Shown: positions 55,672 through 64,000 of the stretch, one piece after another | How positions within the stretch are numbered: position 1 is the stretch's first letter | Layout: the number at the start of each line of letters is the position of its first letter | Assembly: GCF_023611925.1 (NCBI RefSeq) | Contig: NZ_CP091456.1 | Coordinates: 1,902,001-1,966,000, forward strand | Reading direction: 5' to 3' | Origin: Avibacterium sp. 20-132 | Lineage (GTDB): Bacteria; Pseudomonadota; Gammaproteobacteria; Enterobacterales; Pasteurellaceae | DNA length: 64,000 bases | Position numbers and translations under genes: made by a program | Notes under the pieces: model-generated | Told to the model about the DNA's origin: nothing | Databases searched by the model: none | The model's input: only the letters and a program-made list of their open reading frames with translations

Positions 55672-56649
55672 ATGAAAAAATTATTACTTGAAGTCGAAGA
55701 TCTTAGCGTACATTTCAACGTGCAAAGCAACGAAGGCTTTTTATTTAAGAAAAAGCAAACCTTGCACGCGGTAAACCACGTCTCGTTTAAATTATATGAA
55801 GGAGAAACCTTAGGCGTGGTAGGTGAGTCTGGTTGTGGAAAATCCACCCTTGCTCGTTCGATTATTGGTTTGGTGAAATCCGCAGGTGGCAATATTTTGT
55901 GGCTAGGTAACGATCTCAGCCAACAAAGCGAAAAACAGTGGCACAGCACGCGTAAAGATATTCAAATGATTTTCCAAGATCCCTTGGCATCACTCAATCC
56001 AAGAATGACGATTGGAAATATTATTGCTGAGCCACTGAAGATTTACTTCCCGCATTTATCTGCACAAGAAGTCAAAGAGCGTGTGCAAGCAATGATGTTA
56101 AAAGTAGGCTTATTGCCAAATTTAATTAACCGCTATCCACACGAATTTTCGGGCGGTCAGTGTCAGCGTATTGGCATTGCTCGTGCATTGATTATTGAGC
56201 CTAAACTGATTATCTGTGATGAACCTGTTTCTGCTCTTGATGTTTCCATTCAAGCACAGGTGGTCAATTTACTTAAATCGTTGCAAAAAGAAATGGGGTT
56301 ATCACTGATTTTTATTGCACACGATTTAGCTGTGGTAAAACATATTTCTGATCGCGTTCTGGTGATGTATTTAGGTAATGCGGTGGAGTTGGGGACTTAT
56401 GACAAGGTCTATCACGAAACCAAGCATCCTTACACCAAAGCGTTGATGTCTGCTGTGCCAATCCCAGATCCGAATTTGGAACGAGGTAAAAAAATTCAGC
56501 TACTCGAAGGTGATCTCCCTTCCCCGATCAATCCCCCTTCTGGTTGCGTGTTTCGTACTCGCTGCCCATTAGCGGATACAGAATGTACATTAAGCAAACC
56601 GCGTTTAACGGGGAATAATCAGCACTTGGTTGCTTGCTTTAAAATATAA
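55672..56649 (+). CDS. oppF: Oligopeptide ABC transporter ATPase OppF
   Basis: A 325-residue ATPase. Walker A GESGCGKST, Q-loop FQDPLASLNPRMTI, signature FSGGQCQRIGIARAL, Walker B LIICDEPVSALDVS and H-loop IAHDLAVVKH are intact, with the C-terminal GCVFRTRCPLAD Cys motif. Last gene of the opp operon; AGGAAATTAAG before the ATG overlaps the end of oppD. Confidence 0.96.
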   Translation: MKKLLLEVEDLSVHFNVQSNEGFLFKKKQTLHAVNHVSFKLYEGETLGVVGESGCGKSTLARSIIGLVKSAGGNILWLGNDLSQQSEKQWHSTRKDIQMIFQDPLASLNPRMTIGNIIAEPLKIYFPHLSAQEVKERVQAMMLKVGLLPNLINRYPHEFSGGQCQRIGIARALIIEPKLIICDEPVSALDVSIQAQVVNLLKSLQKEMGLSLIFIAHDLAVVKHISDRVLVMYLGNAVELGTYDKVYHETKHPYTKALMSAVPIPDPNLERGKKIQLLEGDLPSPINPPSGCVFRTRCPLADTECTLSKPRLTGNNQHLVACFKI

Positions 56650-56667
56650 CTGTAGCAGTTGAAATTA

Positions 56668-56728
56668 AAGTGCGGTATTTTTTCAATAGATTTTTTATTG
56701 TAAAAATCAAAGAAAAAGCACCGCACTT
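56668..56728. repeat. Inverted pair of DNA uptake signals after oppF
   Basis: AAGTGCGGT (56668-56676) and ACCGCACTT (56720-56728) with a T-rich and A-rich spacer, lying between the convergent oppF and dolP genes. It probably doubles as a terminator. Confidence 0.85.
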
Positions 56729-56738
56729 AATGATCGGA

Positions 56739-57332
56739 TTAGTTTAAATATTTAAATACCTTGATAACCTTTACAACTCCAGCCACATTGCGAGCAATCT
56801 CTGTTGCGGCATCGGCTTGTTGTTGAGTGAGGTTTCCCATTAAGAACACTTCACCGTTTTCAGTGATGACTTTGACATCGGTGGCTTTTACCCCTGAATT
56901 GACAAAGAGTTTGGATTTAATTTGGGTGGTGATCCAGCTATCTTGACTGATTTGTCCAAGAGAGATAGGGGAACCTACTCGCAGTTCATTATAAACTTCA
57001 GAAACATTATCAACACCTTTGGCAAGCCCTGTGGCAATTTCTTTTAGATTTTCATTTGGCACTTGCCCGATAAGTAGAATCCTTCCGCCATATGAAACCA
57101 CATTGATTCGAGCTTCGCTATCAAGTTGTTGATCTTTATTAATGGCGTGTAGAACTTTTTCTTCAAGGGTTTCATCATCAACCTGTGTTCCCACTGTTCT
57201 TGGATCGGTGGCGACTTTTGTTGCTACGGCTGTTGCCCCAACAATGCCGGCAACCGTGGCGCTAACGCAGCCTTGTAGTAAGAATGCGCTGCCGAGAATT
57301 AGGGCTAGTTTTTTTAAATTCCTTGTTTTCAT
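56739..57332 (-). CDS. dolP: Outer-membrane BON-domain lipoprotein DolP
   Basis: A 197-residue lipoprotein with lipobox LLQGC (Cys22) and two BON domains: residues about 58-115 (LEEKVLHAINKD, GRILLIGQVPNENLKE) and 128-193 (SWITTQIKSKLF, GEVFLMGNLTQQQADAATEIA). The E. coli homologue (formerly YraP) keeps the outer membrane tight and marks division sites. It belongs to the conserved lpoA-yraN-diaA-dolP cluster. Confidence 0.93.
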   Translation of the reverse strand: MKTRNLKKLALILGSAFLLQGCVSATVAGIVGATAVATKVATDPRTVGTQVDDETLEEKVLHAINKDQQLDSEARINVVSYGGRILLIGQVPNENLKEIATGLAKGVDNVSEVYNELRVGSPISLGQISQDSWITTQIKSKLFVNSGVKATDVKVITENGEVFLMGNLTQQQADAATEIARNVAGVVKVIKVFKYLN

Positions 57333-57367
57333 TGTTGTACTCCTTTTGGGTTGTAAGCGGTTGAGTG

Positions 57368-57952
57368 CTAGGAATGAGAAAAAAGCGTGTGGTCAATTAA
57401 CTCACAAATCGTATTAATAATAAAGAGATGATGCTCCAAAATACGGCTTTCTTTTACTGTTGGTGCGGTGATTTCCAAATCCTGTTCTGTCAGAAAGCCT
57501 TGAATATGATCGTTATTCGCGCCCGTTAATGCGATGACACTGATTTCTTTATTTAGTGCGGAATTAATGGTATCTAGCACCATTTCTTCATTACCAAAAG
57601 GGGAAAATACCACCAACAGATCCCCTTGTTGTGCGACGGCATTAAATTGGCGTTGATAAAATTGCTGTTTAGGGCGATCGGCGATAATAGCGGAGCCAAT
57701 CGCATTATCTAAACTCAGTAGTACAGAGGGAAAGCTCGGGCGTTCTAATTCATAGCGATTGAGTAAATTCGCCACCAGAAATTGTGCATTGGCGTAAGAT
57801 CGCCCTTGCCCGCAGACGATAATTTTATTACCACGCAATAAGCAGGCGACGATGTTTTGCACGGCTTGAAAAATTGCATTGGGCAATAAGCTTGAGGCTG
57901 AAATCTGGGTTTGTATGCTTTCGCTATAAAGATCTTTTATTTTATCTAACAT
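57368..57952 (-). CDS. diaA: DnaA initiator-associating protein DiaA
   Basis: A 194-residue SIS-domain protein, tetrameric in relatives, that binds DnaA and helps timely initiation at oriC. GNKIIVCGQGRSYANAQFLVANLLNRYELERPSFP in spread form and DLLVVFSPFGNEEMVLDTINSAL are the SIS core; it resembles GmhA but sits in the yraN-dolP cluster. The usual CGNG of active SIS isomerases reads CGQGRS here. Confidence 0.9.
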   Translation of the reverse strand: MLDKIKDLYSESIQTQISASSLLPNAIFQAVQNIVACLLRGNKIIVCGQGRSYANAQFLVANLLNRYELERPSFPSVLLSLDNAIGSAIIADRPKQQFYQRQFNAVAQQGDLLVVFSPFGNEEMVLDTINSALNKEISVIALTGANNDHIQGFLTEQDLEITAPTVKESRILEHHLFIINTICELIDHTLFSHS

Positions 57953-57967
57953 TGTGATTTATCAGGC

Positions 57968-58330
57968 TTATTCATCAAGAAAATTGGGAATCCATTGTAG
58001 GTCTTGTATTGTATTACCAAATGCCACTAAATCAAAACGACAATCGGTATCTTCGAGGCTACAATCTTGTTTAGCCAGCCACATATTGGCGGCATCTAAC
58101 CATTTTTGCTGTTTTTGCCAATCTACGCTTTCCACCGCAGAGCCAAAAAAATCATTTTTTCTTTGCCGCACTTCGACAAACACAATGGTATCGCCATCTT
58201 GCATAATCAAATCAAGTTCACCACATTTAAAGTGTTGGTTGGCGGCAATAAATTTTAGCCCTTTGGATTGTAAAAAAAGGCGAGCTTGTTGCTCAAAGCT
58301 CGCCCCTTGATGACGTTTAGATTTAAACAT
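57968..58330 (-). CDS. yraN: YraN family (UPF0102) endonuclease-like protein
   Basis: A 120-residue small protein of the UPF0102 group with a restriction-nuclease-like core: [21 protein letters not shown], then [22 protein letters not shown], where E-x-D-x(12)-E-V-R replaces the E-V-K. The function in vivo is unclear. The ATG at 58330, just inside the end of lpoA, gives the family's usual length; a longer reading adds 16 residues overlapping lpoA. Confidence 0.9.
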   Translation of the reverse strand: MFKSKRHQGASFEQQARLFLQSKGLKFIAANQHFKCGELDLIMQDGDTIVFVEVRQRKNDFFGSAVESVDWQKQQKWLDAANMWLAKQDCSLEDTDCRFDLVAFGNTIQDLQWIPNFLDE

Positions 58331-58332
58331 AA

Positions 58333-60057
58333 TTAATTGCTTAATACCACCACGGAGGCATTTTGGTATTGATACCACGTCATTTCTCGTTCGATATTAC
58401 AGTTCGGACCCGCACTTAATTTACCGGTTAAACCGTTGATATTGAATCCCGGAACTTGACGTAATTCATTAAATTGATTGATTAACAACCACGCATCAGC
58501 ACCCATAGCATATAAACGCATTAAGGAGTAATCACCATTGGTAACGCTTGCTACTTTTTTATATTGTGCAGAATCCACATCTTTAAAGAAAGGAATATCA
58601 CTAAATTCTAACCCATCCATTAATAAGCGATATTCAGGCGTGTTGTTTGAGGAATTACTGCGTGAACTTGCGAATAACTTCAGGTTAATATTGCTGTTAT
58701 CAATTGCCAGTTTAATATCACTAAGCTGATTGTTCGTTGCCACAATATATAACGCTTGAATAGGTTGGCTTAAGCCTGATTGGAGCGTATAAGTGATGTC
58801 ATCGGCATTATTATAAAATTTGATATTGGCATCTGTACCTGAAAGTTGTTGCCAGCGGGTGTTAAATGCAGAGGCCGTACGGCGACCAAGATCGCTTTGT
58901 GGCACAATGATAAATGGGTTTTGAATACCTTGATCCCAAATGCGATTTGCGGCAGATTCAGCTTCGTCTTCAGGCGCTAAGCCATAATAGCAGAGCTGAC
59001 CAATTGCTCGAGAATTTTCAGTAGAATTTAAGGTAAGCACGTTTAGCCCTTGCAATAAGTCAGGGCGGTTGGTTAATTTATCTACATTTTGTTTTAACAA
59101 CGGACCGACAATGGTATTAATTCCCTCTAGTTTGGCTTGTTCAATGATATTTTCCACTGGTGTAGCAAGGGTATCAAAAACTTTAACCTGAATATCCGAA
59201 TTCCCTCTTGCATCATCAAATCCGCGTTTAATGGTGCTACCAATGATCTGCGCATCGCCACTTAATGGAAGCAGTAGGGCAACTTGGTTTAATTGTGTTT
59301 GTTGGAAATTAAATAACCCTTGCAGTTCTGTTGGGAAGAGATAACTTGCGCTATGTCTTGGATAAGCCGCTTTCCAGCTTTGTAAGGCTTGGCTTAATTG
59401 TGCTGGGTGATTTAAGTTATCATTATATGCTTTAGCTAATGCTAACCAGCCACCTAATGCGGCACTGCCTTCTGCCGATGTGTTGTTAATTAAGCCACGG
59501 TTTGCATTGCGTAATAATGCCCAAGTGCGGTCATTATTTTCTTGTTTTCTTTGGCTGTCCGTTAATAGGGAATCAATTTGAATACGCGCTTTCACGGCAT
59601 TCATAATTTGATTACGATTTTTGGCTACACGCGCCACAACCTCATAATAGCGCGCTTGTTGTGAAGGGCTTAATAAGGCAAGATTAATCGCCTTTAAACG
59701 GCTATCCGCCGCTTTATTATTCCCTTTCATCGCCGCAATATGCGCTTCAATGATCGCTTTATCAAGTAGCTGTTCTTCATTGAGATCGTTTAATTCTGCT
59801 AACATCGCTTGAGCTTGAGGGATTTTATTCTCACGCACTAAAACACGCGCGGCAAGTAATTTATAGGTTTGTTGATCTTCAAGATTTTGCGTGCGTTGAA
59901 TTTGATTGATGTAATATTCAGAACTGGCATTTGCATCGTTTTTCAGCACATTTGTGAAACTGTTTCCAAATAAATTGGTACAGCCCGCTAAAAGCAATGC
60001 AAATAAAAAAGGCATTAATTGATTTTTTAAATTAATGCGTTGTAATAGAATAGTCAT
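58333..60057 (-). CDS. lpoA: Penicillin-binding protein activator LpoA
   Basis: A 574-residue outer-membrane lipoprotein that reaches through the peptidoglycan to activate PBP1A. Lipobox LLLAGC (residues 20-25); an N-terminal TPR-like helical domain to about 235; then a periplasmic-binding-like domain from [16 protein letters not shown], with [11 protein letters not shown] and the C-terminal [11 protein letters not shown]. The ATG at 60057 with GGAG upstream is used. Divergent from rsmI as in most gamma-proteobacteria. Confidence 0.94.
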   Translation of the reverse strand: MTILLQRINLKNQLMPFLFALLLAGCTNLFGNSFTNVLKNDANASSEYYINQIQRTQNLEDQQTYKLLAARVLVRENKIPQAQAMLAELNDLNEEQLLDKAIIEAHIAAMKGNNKAADSRLKAINLALLSPSQQARYYEVVARVAKNRNQIMNAVKARIQIDSLLTDSQRKQENNDRTWALLRNANRGLINNTSAEGSAALGGWLALAKAYNDNLNHPAQLSQALQSWKAAYPRHSASYLFPTELQGLFNFQQTQLNQVALLLPLSGDAQIIGSTIKRGFDDARGNSDIQVKVFDTLATPVENIIEQAKLEGINTIVGPLLKQNVDKLTNRPDLLQGLNVLTLNSTENSRAIGQLCYYGLAPEDEAESAANRIWDQGIQNPFIIVPQSDLGRRTASAFNTRWQQLSGTDANIKFYNNADDITYTLQSGLSQPIQALYIVATNNQLSDIKLAIDNSNINLKLFASSRSNSSNNTPEYRLLMDGLEFSDIPFFKDVDSAQYKKVASVTNGDYSLMRLYAMGADAWLLINQFNELRQVPGFNINGLTGKLSAGPNCNIEREMTWYQYQNASVVVLSN

Positions 60058-60132
60058 AATTACTCCGTTGTTGAAAACAATCTCGGGGATCTTACTTATC
60101 TCAATAATTAAAATCAAATAAAAGAAGTAAAA

Positions 60133-60975
60133 ATGGACAATTTAACTGGAATTTTATATATCGTGGCAACACCCATTGGCAATTTGCAGGATATTACGCA
60201 ACGTGCTTTACAAGTATTGGAACAAGTGGATTTAGTTGCCGCTGAAGACACCCGTCATAGTGGCTTATTACTTAGCCATTACGGCATTAAAAAGCCTTTT
60301 TTTGCACTGCACGATCATAATGAACAACAAAAAGCCGATATTTTATGCGAAAAACTGTTGCAAGGGACAAGCATTGCATTAATTTCTGATGCAGGTACGC
60401 CACTGATTAGCGATCCGGGCTTTCATTTAGTCAGAAAGTGTCGCCAAGCGGGGATTAAAATCGTCCCAATTCCCGGCGCGTGTGCGGCGATTGCGGGGCT
60501 TTGTGCCTCAGGCATTGCGTCAGATCGTTTTTGCTTTGAAGGCTTTTTGCCTGCCAAATCCAAAGCACGTTGCGATAAATTAGAAAATCTTGCAAAAGAA
60601 GACCGCACTTTGATTTTCTATGAATCCACCCACCGCATTTTAGATTGTCTTGCGGATATAGAAAAGGTGTTCGGTGCAGAACGTTATGTAGTGCTAGCAC
60701 GAGAGCTGACTAAAACGTGGGAAACGATTTACGGTGATGAGATAGGGGCATTACGTCAATGGGTCAGTGACGATCCAAATCGCAGCAAAGGCGAAATGGT
60801 GCTGATTGTAGAAGGCAATGTGAAGTGCGAGGAGGAAAGTTTTTCACCACAAGCCATCAAAGCCTTAGCACTTATCGCAAAAGAACTTCCACTCAAAAAA
60901 GCCGCGGCTATTGTCGCCGAGCTTTATGGTTATAAGAAAAATGCGTTGTATCAGTTTGGGTTGGAGAATTTGTAA
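60133..60975 (+). CDS. rsmI: 16S rRNA 2'-O-ribose methyltransferase RsmI (C1402)
   Basis: A 280-residue SAM-dependent tetrapyrrole-methylase-fold enzyme. Marks: [62 protein letters not shown] in slightly varied form and [10 protein letters not shown]. It is divergent from lpoA; the 75-base gap must hold both promoters. Confidence 0.95.
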   Translation: MDNLTGILYIVATPIGNLQDITQRALQVLEQVDLVAAEDTRHSGLLLSHYGIKKPFFALHDHNEQQKADILCEKLLQGTSIALISDAGTPLISDPGFHLVRKCRQAGIKIVPIPGACAAIAGLCASGIASDRFCFEGFLPAKSKARCDKLENLAKEDRTLIFYESTHRILDCLADIEKVFGAERYVVLARELTKTWETIYGDEIGALRQWVSDDPNRSKGEMVLIVEGNVKCEEESFSPQAIKALALIAKELPLKKAAAIVAELYGYKKNALYQFGLENL

Positions 60976-61068
60976 CGTGATTTTCGTACAAATTTATTTT
61001 CCCTCAACCCTATAATCAACGGGGAATTTCGGTATAATGCCCAAGTTTATTATTACAGGATAAAGGTT

Positions 61069-61692
61069 ATGAGCCAGTTTTTTTATATACACCCAGAAAA
61101 TCCGCAGCCGCGTTTAATTAATCAAGCGGTGGATATGTTGAAACAAGGCGGGGTGATTGTTTACCCGACGGATTCAGGCTATGCCTTAGGTTGTATGCTC
61201 GGTGATAAGCACGCAATGGATCGCATTGTGCAAATTCGCCAGCTGCCAGAAAATCATAATTTCACTTTGGTGTGTAGCGATTTATCAGAGCTTTCAACTT
61301 ATGCCACGGTGAACAATGTGGCGTATCGACTGATTAAAAATAACACACCGGGGCGTTATACCTTTATTCTCACCGCCACGAAAGAAGTGCCACGCCGCTT
61401 AATGACATCAAAACGCAAAACCATTGGCTTACGCGTGCCAGATAATCAAATTGCGTTAGCCTTATTGAATGCCTTGGGCGAGCCGATTTTATCTTGTTCT
61501 TTAATGTTGCCCGGGGAAGAAGGTATTACCCAATCTGATCCTGAAGAAATTCGCGATCGTTTAGAACATCAAGTGGATTTAATTATTAACGGTGGCTATT
61601 TAGGACAAGCGCCGACAACTGTGGTGGATTTAACCGACAACACGCCAGTAATCTTGCGTGAAGGTAGTGGTTCAATTACGCCATTTATTTAA
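61069..61692 (+). CDS. yciO: YciO/Sua5 family protein
   Basis: A 207-residue YrdC-domain protein: GGVIVYPTDSGYALGC, KTIGLRVPDNQIAL and the PEPILSCSL-type site. YciO relatives resemble the threonylcarbamoyl-AMP synthase used for tRNA t6A but are not the main TsaC; activity is uncertain. It starts at an ATG with AAAGG upstream, 93 bases after rsmI. Confidence 0.88.
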   Translation: MSQFFYIHPENPQPRLINQAVDMLKQGGVIVYPTDSGYALGCMLGDKHAMDRIVQIRQLPENHNFTLVCSDLSELSTYATVNNVAYRLIKNNTPGRYTFILTATKEVPRRLMTSKRKTIGLRVPDNQIALALLNALGEPILSCSLMLPGEEGITQSDPEEIRDRLEHQVDLIINGGYLGQAPTTVVDLTDNTPVILREGSGSITPFI

Positions 61693-61736
61693 TTTTTTCA
61701 AACTGTTAGACGCTTGGGAAAGCGACAAGAGGAAAT

Positions 61737-62759
61737 ATGAAATCAACATCTTATTCGCAACGCAATGCCACCAAAGGAATGCGTTTTGCTGAAAAAAATA
61801 ACACTGAAAGAAAATGTACAGACAAGCCTTTCGTATCAAACGTAGAAAGTAAAGAAAAAAGTGCGGTAAAAAAGACCGCACTTTCTGCGGCGCATAAAGT
61901 CGAAGGGGAAAAATTACAAAAAGTATTGGCACGCGCAGGACAAGGTTCTCGCCGTGAAATTGAAGCGATGATCGCCGCCAATCGGGTCAGCGTAAACGGC
62001 AAAATGGCAACACTCGGTGATCGCGTTGTAGTAAATGCGAATTTAAAAATTCGTATTGATGGACATCTGGTGAATTTACAACAAGCACAAAAAGAAGTGT
62101 GTCGTGTGTTGATGTATTACAAACCCGAAGGCGAACTCTGCACACGCCACGATCCTGAAGGCCGTGCCACCGTGTTTGATCGCTTACCACGTTTGACAGG
62201 TTCGCGTTGGATTGCTGTTGGGCGTTTAGATATTAATACCTCAGGTTTATTATTATTTACCACGGATGGCGAATTGGCGAATCGCTTAATGCACCCAAGT
62301 CGAGAAGTGGAACGTGAATATTCCGTGCGCGTATTTGGGCAGGTCGATGAAGCAATGATCGCCCGTTTACGCAAAGGGGTTCAGTTAGAAGATGGGCCAG
62401 CCAATTTCAAAGCCATTAAGCCAATGGGCGGGCAGGGGATGAATCAATGGTTTGATGTTACCCTAATGGAAGGGCGTAATCGTGAGGTTCGCCGTTTATG
62501 GGAATCGCAAGGCATCCAAGTGAGCCGTTTGATCCGTATTCGTTACGGCAATATTAAATTAATGAAAACCTTACCGCGTGGCGGATGGGAAGAAATGGAT
62601 CTCACCAATGTCAATTATTTGCGTGAATTAGTTGGGCTTGAACCAGAGACGCAAAGCAAATTAGATGTGACTAAACAACGCAGACGTGCCAAAACGGGGC
62701 AAATCCGCCGTGCTGTGAAACGTTATGCAGACATCAATAAACGTTATAAAAAAGCCTAA
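61737..62759 (+). CDS. rluB: 23S rRNA pseudouridine-2605 synthase RluB
   Basis: A 340-residue RsuA-family enzyme. A variable Lys-rich N-terminus (1-58) leads into the S4 domain ([22 protein letters not shown]) and the catalytic domain with [26 protein letters not shown] (Asp in RLD). The N-terminus encodes [11 protein letters not shown] from an inverted pair of uptake signals in the DNA. It follows the yciO-like gene by 44 bases. Confidence 0.94.
   Translation: MKSTSYSQRNATKGMRFAEKNNTERKCTDKPFVSNVESKEKSAVKKTALSAAHKVEGEKLQKVLARAGQGSRREIEAMIAANRVSVNGKMATLGDRVVVNANLKIRIDGHLVNLQQAQKEVCRVLMYYKPEGELCTRHDPEGRATVFDRLPRLTGSRWIAVGRLDINTSGLLLFTTDGELANRLMHPSREVEREYSVRVFGQVDEAMIARLRKGVQLEDGPANFKAIKPMGGQGMNQWFDVTLMEGRNREVRRLWESQGIQVSRLIRIRYGNIKLMKTLPRGGWEEMDLTNVNYLRELVGLEPETQSKLDVTKQRRRAKTGQIRRAVKRYADINKRYKKA
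61858..61884. repeat. Inverted uptake-signal pair inside rluB coding sequence
   Basis: A perfect 10-bp dyad (AAAGTGCGGT at 61858-61867 and its complement at 61875-61884, 7-base loop) within codons of the rluB N-terminal extension. Dyads like this normally lie between genes. Confidence 0.9.
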
Positions 62760-63773
<1,014 letters not shown>

Positions 63774-63857
63774 TTTGTTACCGCCACTATTTAGCAATAC
63801 GATGCAGGTGAATTTTGAAGGTAAAGGATATCCCTAAATAGAGATAAGGAGCATTTT

Positions 63858-64000
63858 ATGAAAATTGTTTTTCTTGATAGCACAGCCATTCCAAAACATA
63901 TTCCCATTCCACGCCCAAATTTTGAACATCAATGGGTGGAATATGCGCATACTTCACCAGAGCAAACCATTGAACGGGCGAAAGAGGCTGATATTGTCAT
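63858..64000 (+). CDS. 2-hydroxyacid dehydrogenase, N-terminal part (cut by window edge)
   Basis: The first 47 codons (MKIVFLDSTAIPKHIPIPRP, then EYAHTSPEQTIERAKEADIVI) match the start of D-isomer-specific 2-hydroxyacid dehydrogenases such as glycerate dehydrogenase. AAGGAG is 6 bases before the ATG. The NAD site and catalytic residues lie beyond the edge, so the substrate cannot be judged. Confidence 0.8.
   Translation, partial: MKIVFLDSTAIPKHIPIPRPNFEHQWVEYAHTSPEQTIERAKEADIV

Overview
The window comes from a member of the Pasteurellaceae. The 9-base DNA uptake signal AAGTGCGGT (the Haemophilus/Pasteurella type) occurs many times on both strands, often as inverted pairs between genes. The housekeeping genes (yajC-secD-secF, queA-tgt, dolP-diaA-yraN-lpoA divergent from rsmI, oppABCDF, cysB) look like those of that family. 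The genus cannot be fixed from this sequence alone.

Region 1 (1-22734) is a type VI secretion (T6SS) island. Read on the minus strand it runs tssB-tssC-tssE-tssF-tssG-vgrG3, then a chain of effector and immunity cassettes, each behind another vgrG copy. vgrG3 carries a PGRP-fold amidase, its membrane-anchored partner, and a second, frameshifted partner copy. vgrG2 carries a papain-like effector, a membrane protein, an orphan 3' piece of a second effector with its partner, and then the intact second effector with its partner. vgrG1 carries a Tae4 amidase, a membrane protein and a small exported protein. A fourth, truncated vgrG runs off the left edge. hcp is divergent from tssB. The rest of the machine (tssA, H, J, K, L, M and a PAAR gene) is not in the window. 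The right border is a tyrosine recombinase gene with a one-base frameshift, followed by a 62-base 3' piece of tRNA-Leu(UAA). This looks like the attachment-site end of an integrated island.

Region 2 (22735-41262) is core genome: an MFS transporter, ydfG, mtgA-trpR, slt, secF-secD-yajC, a hemerythrin protein, tgt, queA, putP-putA and trhP. The putA-trhP gap holds a CRP-like site and a short promoter-to-terminator unit that may be a small RNA.

Region 3 (41263-49192) is a patchwork. Eleven 15-bp tandem repeats run into the ribosome binding site of a dehydrogenase whose two domains are in reversed (circularly permuted) order. A HAD phosphatase, an IS3-type remnant, a DUF945 gene, metF and a fused IS30/IS1016 remnant follow.

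Region 4 (49193-64000) is core again: two oppA paralogues and oppBCDF, dolP-diaA-yraN-lpoA, rsmI, a YciO/Sua5 family gene, rluB, cysB and the start of a 2-hydroxyacid dehydrogenase gene.
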